This document shows, piece by piece, positions 43,018-50,773 of a stretch of 64,000 nt of DNA; the first letter of the stretch is position 1; every line of letters starts with the position of its first letter. A program made the translations under genes and the position numbers. The DNA comes from Tateyamaria sp. syn59 (GTDB lineage: Bacteria; Pseudomonadota; Alphaproteobacteria; Rhodobacterales; Rhodobacteraceae). The stretch is from contig NZ_VCBA01000022.1 in assembly GCF_007995245.1 (NCBI RefSeq), forward strand, positions 20,389 through 84,388, given 5' to 3'. The notes beneath the pieces were generated by a model. The model was given only the letters and a program-made list of their open reading frames with translations. It ran no database searches and had not been told where the DNA came from.

Positions 43018-44177
43018 GCCGCGCAATCCTGACGCTGAACACCGGCTCCTCCTCGCTGAAATTCGGCCTCTACCGCGACGCCCCGGAACCCGAGATGCTG
43101 CTCACCGGCCAGGTCGACGGGCTGGGTCCAGAAGCCCATCTGGTGGTCGAGAAAACTACCCAAACCATCAACGCCCCGACCCACACGGATGCTCTGGAAC
43201 AGGTCATCCTCGCCCTCCACCCGCACATGTCATGCCTGACCATCTCAGGGGTCGGGCACCGCATCGTTCATGGTGGGCCGAAATACGCGGAGCCCATGGT
43301 CCTGACGCCCGACGTGCTGACCGCGCTGGCCGAGTTCTCGCCCCTCGCGCCGCTGCACCAGCCCCACAATCTGGCGGGGGTCGAGGCGGCGCGGGCGGCC
43401 TTCCCGGACGCGGTGCAGGTGGGGTGTTTTGATACGGCCTTTCACCGGGGGCATCCGTGGGTCAACGACACCTTCGCGCTGCCTCGGAATTTCTACCATG
43501 AGGGGGTGCGGCGGTATGGGTTTCACGGGCTGAGTTACGACTACATCACCGGCGTGATCGCGGTGGAAGATCCTGAGTTGCACAAGAAGAAATTGATCAT
43601 TGCGCACTTGGGAAACGGGGCGTCGATGTGTGCTGTCAGAGCCGGGAAAAGCGTGGGGTCGAGCATGGGGTTTTCGGCGCTCGACGGGCTGCCGATGGGC
43701 ACGCGCTGCGGGCAGATTGATCCGGGGGCGGTGCTGTATCTGATCGAGCAGCGGGGGATGGCGCCGGAGGATGTGCTGGCGATGCTTTACAAGGAGAGTG
43801 GGCTTTTGGGGCTGTCGGGACTGACCAGTGACATGCGGACTTTGCTGGGGTCGGAGAAGCCTGAGGCGGGGGAGGCAATTGATTACTATGTGTTCCGGGC
43901 AAGACGGGAGATTGGGGCTTTGACGGCTGTGCTGGGCGGGATTGATGCGCTGGTTTTCTGTGGGGGGATCGGGGAGAATGCCGCCGTAATCCGGGCGCGG
44001 ATTTCGGAGGGGTTGGAGTATCTGGGGATTTCGGTTGATGCGGAGGCCAACCTTCGGAATGATCGCGAGATAGGGGCTGGAGCGACGCGGGTGATGGTTA
44101 TTCCGACGGATGAGGAGCGGATCATTGCGCGGGCGGTGAATGTGGCGCTTTCGGAGCGGGTGGCGCGGGCCGGGTGA
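43014..44177 (+). CDS. ackA: Acetate/propionate/butyrate kinase
   Basis: The 387-residue protein has the ASKHA acyl-kinase patterns TLNTGSSSLKF (7-17), GHRIVHGG, FDTAFHRG, YGFHGLSYDYI, AHLGNGASMCAVRAGKSVGSSMGFSALDGLPMGTRCG and FCGGIGENAAVIRARI. It converts acyl phosphate plus ADP to carboxylate plus ATP, completing the route from the MaoC/PTA protein. Acyl-chain preference is not readable. The plus-strand composition changes from C-rich to G-rich within this gene at about 43.3-43.45 kb, so its two halves differ sharply in base and codon use although the frame is intact. Confidence 0.92.
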   Translation: MSRAILTLNTGSSSLKFGLYRDAPEPEMLLTGQVDGLGPEAHLVVEKTTQTINAPTHTDALEQVILALHPHMSCLTISGVGHRIVHGGPKYAEPMVLTPDVLTALAEFSPLAPLHQPHNLAGVEAARAAFPDAVQVGCFDTAFHRGHPWVNDTFALPRNFYHEGVRRYGFHGLSYDYITGVIAVEDPELHKKKLIIAHLGNGASMCAVRAGKSVGSSMGFSALDGLPMGTRCGQIDPGAVLYLIEQRGMAPEDVLAMLYKESGLLGLSGLTSDMRTLLGSEKPEAGEAIDYYVFRARREIGALTAVLGGIDALVFCGGIGENAAVIRARISEGLEYLGISVDAEANLRNDREIGAGATRVMVIPTDEERIIARAVNVALSERVARAG

Positions 44178-44298
44178 GGCTTTTGACAGCCGTGCAAATG
44201 GGATTACGCCTTTGGAAACAATGCGGTACGGTGTATTTGCCGTTTCTTAACCGTCCGTTCCGACGACGCTGTCCCGCTTATGTGCCATAGAAAACTGT

Positions 44299-44307
44299 TG
44301 TGGATAA
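44299..44307 (-). other. Perfect DnaA box upstream of parA
   Basis: TGTGGATAA is the exact complement of the DnaA box TTATCCACA. It lies 70 bp before parA, in the 200-bp gap after ackA, together with a small inverted repeat ATCGC-N7-GCGAT at 44343-44359 that could be a partition operator or centromere. A single 9-mer can occur by chance. Confidence 0.45.
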
Positions 44308-44377
44308 CCCTCTGCCGCGGTATTCACAGTTCAAGAGCACAAATCGCGCAAAAAGCGATATTACATGAGGCGGCAGC

Positions 44378-45595
44378 ATGGGAAACCCCTTGTTAGAGAC
44401 TGATACAGTCGAATTGCCCTTTGATGAGATCATCCTGCGCCAAGGTGAGTTGATCTCGGACAGGCTGAACATTCTGCGGCAGGAACAGTATCCGCCGAAC
44501 GCGCAAAAGGGGCTACGGTCGTTCTCGCTGGCGGAGGTGGCGTATTTCCTCGGCGTCACGCAATCCACGATCAAAAAGCTGCATCTGGAGGGTAAGGGGC
44601 CGGAACCTGAAACCTCGCCGTCGGGGCGTCGGTCCTATACCGCCGAGCAGATGCTGGAGTTGCGCCGATACCTTGATGCGCATGGGCGGCCGGGCAAGCG
44701 GCGGTATGTGCCGCACCGGAGCGCGGGCGAAGAGCTGCACGTGATCTCGGTCGTGAACTTCAAGGGTGGCAGCGGCAAGACGACGACGGCGGCGCATCTG
44801 GCGCAGCATCTGGCGCTGAAGGGGCATCGGGTGCTGGCGGTGGACCTGGACCCGCAGGCGTCGTTGACGGCGCTGCACGGGATTCAGCCTGAGTTAGACT
44901 CTGTTTCGTCGCTGTACGAGACGCTGCGCTACGACGATGAGCGCCAGCCGATCAGTGCGGTGATCCGGCCCACGAATTTCCCGAACCTCGATATTGTGCC
45001 TGCGAGCCTCGACTTGCAGGAATACGAGTATGACACGCCTGTCGCGCTGACCAGCAGCGACCCGACGGAGGGGCGGACGTTCTTTACCCGCATCTCGAAG
45101 GCGCTGGAGGAGGTGGAGGACCAGTATGACATCGTGGTCATCGACTGCCCGCCGCAGCTTGGGTATCTGACCCTGACGGCCCTGACAGCGTCGAGTTCGG
45201 TGCTGATCACGGTGCATCCGCAAATGCTGGATGTGATGTCGATGAGTCAGTTCCTGTTGATGCTGGGCGGTATCCTGCAGACCATTCGCGAAGCCGGGGC
45301 GGAGATGCGGCTGCAATGGTTCCGCTATCTGGTGACGCGGTTCGAGCCGACGGACGGGCCGCAAAAGCAGATGGTCGGGTTCCTGCAGGCGATGTTCCCG
45401 GAGCAGATGCTGGAAGCGCAGATGGTCAAGTCGACGGCCATTTCGGATGCGGGGATTACGAAACAGACGCTTTACGAGGTTGAGCGCGGGCAGTTCGTGC
45501 GCGCGACCTATGACCGGGCGATGGGGTCGCTGAACGCGGTGAATGACGAGATTGCGGGGCTGGTGCATGAGGCCTGGGGGCGTGACCTGCCGTGA
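44378..45595 (+). CDS. parA: ParA-family partition ATPase (plasmid RepA-type)
   Basis: The 405-residue protein has an N-terminal MerR-like helix-turn-helix (FSLAEVAYFLGVTQSTIKKLHLEGKGP, about 49-75), then the deviant Walker A KGGSGKTTT (129-137) and DIVVIDCPPQLG. This is the layout of plasmid 'RepA' partition ATPases of Alphaproteobacteria, which autoregulate through the N-terminal domain and move the replicon with ParB. It is followed by parB at 15 bp. A DnaA box and small inverted repeats precede it. Confidence 0.93.
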   Translation: MGNPLLETDTVELPFDEIILRQGELISDRLNILRQEQYPPNAQKGLRSFSLAEVAYFLGVTQSTIKKLHLEGKGPEPETSPSGRRSYTAEQMLELRRYLDAHGRPGKRRYVPHRSAGEELHVISVVNFKGGSGKTTTAAHLAQHLALKGHRVLAVDLDPQASLTALHGIQPELDSVSSLYETLRYDDERQPISAVIRPTNFPNLDIVPASLDLQEYEYDTPVALTSSDPTEGRTFFTRISKALEEVEDQYDIVVIDCPPQLGYLTLTALTASSSVLITVHPQMLDVMSMSQFLLMLGGILQTIREAGAEMRLQWFRYLVTRFEPTDGPQKQMVGFLQAMFPEQMLEAQMVKSTAISDAGITKQTLYEVERGQFVRATYDRAMGSLNAVNDEIAGLVHEAWGRDLP

Positions 45596-45610
45596 GACTA
45601 GGAGGATGAC

Positions 45611-46591
45611 ATGGCGCGAAAAGACCTGTTGAAATCCGTGATCGGGCAACCGACCGACACGCCGAGCGGGGCAGGGCGGTCGACCTACGCCATGCGCGGC
45701 GCGTCGAAGTCGATGAAGGTGTCGATTGACAATCTTGCCGAGAATTCGAAGCGCCTGATGGAAGGCGAAACGATTGTCGAGATTGATCCCGATCTGGTCG
45801 ATGTGTCCTTTGTGAGTGACAGGTTAAGCGGGGATGATGAGGCGTTTGACGATCTGAAGGCGTCGATCAAAGCGAGCGGGCAGGACACGCCTGTGCTGCT
45901 GCGTCCGCACCCGGATGCGGCAGGGCGGTACATGGTGGTCTTTGGCCACCGCCGGGTGCGCGTGGCGCGCGATCTGGGCCGGTCTGTGCGCGCTGTCGTC
46001 AAGGATCTGGACGATGTGGGCCATGTGCTGGCGCAGGGGCAGGAGAACACGGCGCGCGCCGATCTGTCGTTTATCGAGAAGGCGCAATTTGCCAAGAACC
46101 TCGCCGATCTGGGGCAGGAGCGGGAGGTGATCCAGCAGGCGCTGACCGTGGATGCGAGCCGGCTGTCGCGGATGCTGTCGGTGGCGCAGACCGTGCCCGA
46201 CGTGATCGTGCAGGCCATTGGCCCCGCCAAGCAGATCGGGCGGGATCGCTGGGAAGAGTTCAAGAAGCTGATGGCGGATGAGGCCAATCAGGGCATTGCA
46301 CTGCGCATCGCGCGGACGGACGGGTTTCAGACCCTCGACAGCGATATGCGGTTCGAGCTGATGCAGGCGAAGGTCGTCGAGGCCGGGACACTGCCCAAGC
46401 GCAAGCGGGCGCGCACCGTGGCGCCGAAGCGCACCTGGACGGCAGGAGAGGGGCGTATCAAGGGTGTGGTGGGGCGCAGCGGGCGCGCCTACAGCATTTC
46501 GCTGACCTCGACCGATGGGGCGGCCTTTGGCGACTACCTGGCTGAGAATTTGGACCGGCTGTATGCGAAGTTTCGCGAGGGCTCGGGCTAG
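45611..46591 (+). CDS. parB: ParB-family partition protein (plasmid RepB-type)
   Basis: The 326-residue protein has the ParB N-terminal domain with SIKASGQDTPVLLRPHPD and the CTPase/arginine patch FGHRRVRVARDLG, then the helix-turn-helix KAQFAKNLADLG-type region and a C-terminal RepB domain with GRDRWEEFKKLM and RTVAPKRTW. It binds parS and stimulates ParA. AGGAGG precedes the ATG. Its TAG stop is nested in CTAG with the stop of the convergent LacI gene. Confidence 0.93.
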   Translation: MARKDLLKSVIGQPTDTPSGAGRSTYAMRGASKSMKVSIDNLAENSKRLMEGETIVEIDPDLVDVSFVSDRLSGDDEAFDDLKASIKASGQDTPVLLRPHPDAAGRYMVVFGHRRVRVARDLGRSVRAVVKDLDDVGHVLAQGQENTARADLSFIEKAQFAKNLADLGQEREVIQQALTVDASRLSRMLSVAQTVPDVIVQAIGPAKQIGRDRWEEFKKLMADEANQGIALRIARTDGFQTLDSDMRFELMQAKVVEAGTLPKRKRARTVAPKRTWTAGEGRIKGVVGRSGRAYSISLTSTDGAAFGDYLAENLDRLYAKFREGSG

Positions 46592-47616
46592 GGCAGGGCG
46601 CGGGCCGACTGGCGCTGCATCAGGATCGGGGCGACGTGCAGGCTGTGCCCTTGGGCGGCTGTAGGGTCGATAATCGCCTGTGTTAGAGCCTGTCCCGCCT
46701 CTTGCCCGATGCGCCTTGCGGGCAGGCGCACGGTGGTCAGGGGCGGCTCGATGTCGGCGGATCCTTTGAAGTCGCCGATGCCGACGATTGAGATGTCATG
46801 GGGGACAGAGAGCCCGGTGGCGTGGGCGGCGTAGAGCGCGCCGGAGGCCAGCACGTCGTTGCCGCAGATGAGCGCGGTGGGCCGGTCTGGCTGGGCAAAC
46901 AGGGCCTGCGCGTCCTGTTTTGATTCCGAGATGCTGTAGACGGTTGTGAGGGACCAGTCCTCTGGCACGGTGACGCCTGCTTGCGCCAGTGTTTCGAGGA
47001 CGATGTCGCGCCGGGCCTGCGCCCGGTCGTTGCCCTGGGTGGGCGGGAACATGACTGCGATGCGGCGGTGGCCCAGCGACAGGACGTGGTCGGCGATCAT
47101 GCGGCCCGCCAGTTCGTTGTCGGCCCCGATGGAGGGGTAGCGGGAGTGTGCGGCGTAGTTCCAGATCAGGACCGAGGGGATCTGTTGCTGGTCGAGGAGC
47201 TGGAAGACCGCTTCGTCGTGGTCGAGGCCGGTGAGCACCACGCCGTCGACCCGGTGTTCGAGGAACTTGCGCAGGATCGCGTATTCGCGTTGCAGGTCGT
47301 AGCCGTGGGAGGCGAGGAGGATGGTGAAGCCTGCGTCGGCGACTTCGTCCGAGAACGCCTGCACGACCTCGGCAAAGATGGCGTGGTCGAGCGTGGGGAT
47401 CAGGACGCCGATGGTGCCCGAGCGGATGCCGTGGATGGTTTGCGCCGCGCGGTTGCGGATGTAGCCGGTTTTGCGCACGGCGGTGTCGATGCGCTTGCGC
47501 GTTGCGGGTTTGAGCAGGTCGGGGTGGTTGAAATAGCGCGAGACGGTCGAGGCGGAGACGCGGGCGGCTTTGGCCACGGTGACGATGTCGACTTTTTTCT
47601 TCGATTTGTCAGGCAT
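46588..47616 (-). CDS. LacI-family transcriptional regulator
   Basis: The 342-residue protein has an N-terminal LacI helix-turn-helix (VDIVTVAKAARVSASTVSRYFNHPDLLKPATRKRI, residues 9-43) and a periplasmic-binding-protein-like sensor domain (GTIGVLIPTLDHAIFAEVVQAF onward; ICGNDVLASGALYAA near the C-terminus). It is divergent from tctA, with a candidate operator between them at 47641-47668, so it probably represses the TctABC-dehydrogenase-ligase operon until the substrate or a derivative binds. GAGG precedes the ATG by 8 bases. Confidence 0.92.
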   Translation of the reverse strand: MPDKSKKKVDIVTVAKAARVSASTVSRYFNHPDLLKPATRKRIDTAVRKTGYIRNRAAQTIHGIRSGTIGVLIPTLDHAIFAEVVQAFSDEVADAGFTILLASHGYDLQREYAILRKFLEHRVDGVVLTGLDHDEAVFQLLDQQQIPSVLIWNYAAHSRYPSIGADNELAGRMIADHVLSLGHRRIAVMFPPTQGNDRAQARRDIVLETLAQAGVTVPEDWSLTTVYSISESKQDAQALFAQPDRPTALICGNDVLASGALYAAHATGLSVPHDISIVGIGDFKGSADIEPPLTTVRLPARRIGQEAGQALTQAIIDPTAAQGHSLHVAPILMQRQSARALP

Positions 47617-47640
47617 TTGGGGGCCTCGCCGCGCGCATTT

Positions 47641-47668
47641 ATGAAAACATTTGCAAAACTATTTTCAT
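47641..47668. promoter_or_regulatory. Candidate LacI-type operator in the divergent promoter region
   Basis: ATGAAAA and TTTTCAT form perfect 7-bp arms 14 bp apart, and between them lies the palindrome TTTGCAAA (47650-47657). A symmetrical site with a central GC step, placed 25 bp from the regulator and 47 bp before tctA, is what LacI-family repressors use. Which of the two nested symmetries is the real site is not clear. Confidence 0.5.
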
Positions 47669-47714
47669 CGCTTAGCGTAATGGGTCAAGCCTGAGCTGGG
47701 AGGAATTGGGCGCT

Positions 47715-49244
47715 TTGGATTTCCTGTTTTACATGGGCGATGTGTTCACGCCCATCAATTTCGGGTTGCTGCTGCTGGGCACCATTGGTGGGTTGATCCT
47801 GGGGGCAACGCCGGGGTTGTCGCCGACGATGGCGGTGGCGCTGCTCATTCCGTTTACGTTCCAGTTGGAGCCGCAGCAGGGGCTGATCCTGCTAGGGGCG
47901 GCCTATACCTCGACCGTGGCGGGGGGTGCGGTGAGTGCGATCCTGCTGAAGATCCCCGGCGCGCCTGCGAATATTGCCACGACGCTGGATGGACACACGA
48001 TGGCGACGAAGGGGGAGGGGGCGAAGGCGTTGCAGCTTTCGTTCCTGGCGTCGGCTGTCGGGGGGCTGTTCGGAGTCTTCTTGCTGATCTTTCTGACGCC
48101 TGTGCTGGCGCAGTGGGCGCTGGCCTTTGGGCCGTCGCATCTGTTCTGGTTGGCGATCCTGGGTGTGACCGTTATTGGCACGCTCGATTCCAGTTCGGTG
48201 GTGAAGGGGCTGCTGGCCGGGTGTATCGGGCTGTGGCTGGCGACCATTGGCTTTGACGACATCATGGGGGCGCAGCGGTTTATCTTTCACCCGTCGGTGA
48301 GCGGGGGGATCAATGTCATTCCGGCGCTCATTGGCCTCTTTGCCATTCCGCAGGTGATCACGATGTTCACCAAGGGGCGGTCGAGCGATGATGCGGAGAT
48401 CATCAGTGTGAAGCGGCATCCGATCCGGCTGGCCTTTGTCGAGGTGTTGCGGCGGAAGACGGCGCTGTTCATCGGGACGATCACGGGGACGATCATCGGG
48501 CTGATCCCCGGTGTGGGTGGGCAGATCGCGGGGCTTGTCGCCTATGACCAGTCCAAGAAGTTCAGCCGGGAGAGTGAGAAGTTCGGGACCGGGCACAGCG
48601 AGGGCGTGATTGCCGCCGAGAGTGCGAACAACGCGATGGTGGGGCCGTCGCTGGTGCCGCTGCTCACGCTGTCGATCCCCGGATCACCCACGGCGGCGGT
48701 GCTGCTGGGCGGGCTGTTGATCCACGGGATCTTTCCGGGGCCGGACCTGTTCATGAACTACCCGCAGGTGGCGTGGACGTTCATTGACTCGATGCTGATC
48801 GGGCAGATCCTGATGTGTATCTTTGGCCTCTACATCGCGGGTCTGGCGGCGCGGGTCGCGCGCGTGCCCCATGCGGTGATGGCGGCGGTGGTGCTGGGGC
48901 TCGCTGTCTTTGGCAGTTACTCGGTGCAGAACTCAATGGGCGACGTCTACGTCATGGCGAGCCTTGGCGTGGGGATGTATTTTCTGGAACGCTTCGGCTT
49001 CTCTGCCGCACCGCTGGTGCTGGGCCTGATCCTTGGGCCGATTGCCGAGGCGAATTTCATCCAAGGGTCGATGATCGCCAACGCGACGGTGGGCATGGGC
49101 AGCTATTTCTTTACCGGCTGGCTGAACTGGCTTTTGATCCTGATTGTGCTGGCGTCGGTCAGCTATTCGATCTGGATGGAGGTCGCGCAGCGCCGCTACA
49201 CGACCAAGGACGACGCCGTCGCCAAGGAGGAGGCGATGTCATGA
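47715..49244 (+). CDS. tctA: Tripartite tricarboxylate transporter large membrane subunit TctA
   Basis: The 509-residue protein has about twelve helices and TctA signatures: GATPGLSPTMAVALLIPFTF, the duplicate GLIPGVGGQIAGLVAYDQSKKFS, and SANNAMVGPSLVPLLTLSIPGSPTAAVLLGGL. It forms the channel for the solute delivered by TctC, driven by an ion gradient. The start is uncertain: TTG at 47715 is 10 bases from GGGAGGA and gives LDFLFYMGDVF; TTG at 47706 lies only 1-2 bases from that signal. Its stop overlaps tctB by 4 bp. Confidence 0.93.
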   Translation: MDFLFYMGDVFTPINFGLLLLGTIGGLILGATPGLSPTMAVALLIPFTFQLEPQQGLILLGAAYTSTVAGGAVSAILLKIPGAPANIATTLDGHTMATKGEGAKALQLSFLASAVGGLFGVFLLIFLTPVLAQWALAFGPSHLFWLAILGVTVIGTLDSSSVVKGLLAGCIGLWLATIGFDDIMGAQRFIFHPSVSGGINVIPALIGLFAIPQVITMFTKGRSSDDAEIISVKRHPIRLAFVEVLRRKTALFIGTITGTIIGLIPGVGGQIAGLVAYDQSKKFSRESEKFGTGHSEGVIAAESANNAMVGPSLVPLLTLSIPGSPTAAVLLGGLLIHGIFPGPDLFMNYPQVAWTFIDSMLIGQILMCIFGLYIAGLAARVARVPHAVMAAVVLGLAVFGSYSVQNSMGDVYVMASLGVGMYFLERFGFSAAPLVLGLILGPIAEANFIQGSMIANATVGMGSYFFTGWLNWLLILIVLASVSYSIWMEVAQRRYTTKDDAVAKEEAMS

Positions 49245-49705
49245 CGAGCCTGCCACGCAGCCAGCATATCATCGCCTCTGGCCTGATCGCCGCCGTGGGC
49301 GTGACCATCGCCTATATCAGCTATACGCAGGAACCTGCGGAGGCGTATGTCTTTCCGCGCCTGATCTCGTCCGTCTTTGCGGTGCTGGCGATCTGGACCT
49401 TTGTCAAGGCCGTGTTGGGCCGCACCAAGGTCGGCAACGGGATCAGCGGGGACGCGATGCTGAAGATGGCGCCGGGGCTGGTTGTGACGCTTGTCTATGT
49501 GTTCTGGGCGGCCAAGGCGCTTGGGTTCTACACCGCGACGACAATCGCGTTTTTCATTCTGGTGTCGCTGTACGATCCGGCACCGCACACGCAGCTGAAA
49601 ACATGGGTCAAGCGCATCGCCATCACGGCGGGCTTCATGTTGGTCATGTATGGGCTGTTTGCCCAGCTGCTCAACGTCTTCACACCACGTGAAACCTTAT
49701 TCTGA
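49241..49705 (+). CDS. tctB: Tripartite tricarboxylate transporter small membrane subunit TctB
   Basis: The 154-residue protein has four predicted helices, as expected for TctB: QHIIASGLIAAVGVTIAYISY, FPRLISSVFAVLAIWTFVKAV, MAPGLVVTLVYVFWAAKALGFYTAT and the C-terminal GFMLVMYGLFAQLLNVFTPRE. TctB is the poorly conserved small partner of TctA. It overlaps tctA (ATGA) and is followed by tctC after 38 bp with a GGGAGG ribosome-binding site. Confidence 0.9.
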   Translation: MTSLPRSQHIIASGLIAAVGVTIAYISYTQEPAEAYVFPRLISSVFAVLAIWTFVKAVLGRTKVGNGISGDAMLKMAPGLVVTLVYVFWAAKALGFYTATTIAFFILVSLYDPAPHTQLKTWVKRIAITAGFMLVMYGLFAQLLNVFTPRETLF

Positions 49706-49743
49706 ACCGCAGAAGCGGCAGAGTTAACCCTAGGGAGGATACT

Positions 49744-50712
49744 ATGAGAAAATGGATTGCAGGGGCGGCACTTGCCCTCGCCGCGATGACGGGACCGGCG
49801 CTGGCCGATGGGCACGCGAGTTACCCCGAACGGCCCATCATGATGATGGTCAGCTATGGGGCCGGGGGGGCCACCGACTTTCAGGCGCGCATCGTGACGA
49901 TGACCGCCGGAAACGAGGATGCGCTGGGGATGCCCATCGCCATTCTGAACCGCCCCGGTGCGGGCGGTCGCGTCGGCTGGAACTGGTTCGCGACCGAGGC
50001 GGAGGCCGATGGTTATACGCTGGCGGCGTACAACGTGCCGCATTTCATCGCGCAGTCGATCGAGGGGGGCGTATCGTACTCCACCGATGATTTTGAGCCC
50101 ATTGCGAACTGGGGCGCGGACCCGGCGGTGTTTGTCGTGGGGGCCGACAGCGAGTTTGACTCGATGGCGGATGTGGTCGCCTATGCCAAGGAGAACCCCG
50201 GCGGGCTGACATTCTCGGGCGCGGGGCTGTTTGTGGGGCACCACATCGCGGCGCTGCAGCTTGAGAAGGCGGCGGGTGTGAAGCTGGCCTATATCCCCAA
50301 CAATGCGGGCGGGGCGGGGGCCATGCGCGCCGTGATTGCCGGTGAGGTGCTGGGTGGCGTCAACAACCTGTCAGACGCCTTCCGCGCGCAGGCGGCGGGC
50401 AACGTCAAGATCCTTGGGGTCTTTGATCTGGAGCGCAATGCGTTCCTGCCCGATGTGCCCACGATGAAGGAGCAGGGGTTTGACATCGACAATGCGTCGG
50501 TCAACTTCCGCGGTGTGATGGTGCCGAAAGGCACGCCGCAGGAGGTTATCGACCGTCTGGCCGAGGTCGTGCCGACCATGTTCGAGAACAAGCGTGTGCA
50601 ATCGCGGATGGAGGCCGGTGGGTCGCCCATGGCGATCATGACCCGCGACGAGGTGATCGAGATGTGGGCTGCGCGGCAGGCGACGCTGGAAGAGTTGCTT
50701 GCAGGTCTTTAA
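49744..50712 (+). CDS. tctC: Tripartite tricarboxylate transporter solute-binding protein TctC (Bug family)
   Basis: The 322-residue protein has a Sec signal (RKWIAGAALALAAMTGPALADG, cleaved near residue 21) and the Bug fold motifs YPERPIMMMVSYGAGGATDFQAR and NRPGAGGRVGWNWFA. It would bind a carboxylate or sulfonate in the periplasm and hand it to TctAB. The downstream SauST-like genes suggest sulfoacetate as ligand, but the pocket cannot be read by eye. It is followed by a strong hairpin at 50723-50747. Confidence 0.92.
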   Translation: MRKWIAGAALALAAMTGPALADGHASYPERPIMMMVSYGAGGATDFQARIVTMTAGNEDALGMPIAILNRPGAGGRVGWNWFATEAEADGYTLAAYNVPHFIAQSIEGGVSYSTDDFEPIANWGADPAVFVVGADSEFDSMADVVAYAKENPGGLTFSGAGLFVGHHIAALQLEKAAGVKLAYIPNNAGGAGAMRAVIAGEVLGGVNNLSDAFRAQAAGNVKILGVFDLERNAFLPDVPTMKEQGFDIDNASVNFRGVMVPKGTPQEVIDRLAEVVPTMFENKRVQSRMEAGGSPMAIMTRDEVIEMWAARQATLEELLAGL

Positions 50713-50722
50713 ATCAACATTT

Positions 50723-50747
50723 GCAGCGCCCGGTTGGTGGGCGCTGC
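50723..50747 (+). terminator. Hairpin between tctC and the aldehyde dehydrogenase gene
   Basis: GCAGCGCCC and GGGCGCTGC form a perfect 9-bp G/C stem around a 7-base loop (GGTTGGT), followed by ATCCCATTTTGTTT. It is placed 10 bp after the tctC stop and before the next gene of the operon. It could partly end transcription or protect the tctABC message so that binding protein is made in excess. Confidence 0.65.
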
Positions 50748-50773
50748 ATCCCATTTTGTTTCAGGAAGATGTG

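Noticed and set aside
43014..44177. Possible frameshift or chimera in ackA because its composition changes midway
   Set aside because: The protein keeps all acyl-kinase motifs in one frame from start to stop; only base composition changes, so it is reported as a skew flip, not as a broken gene.
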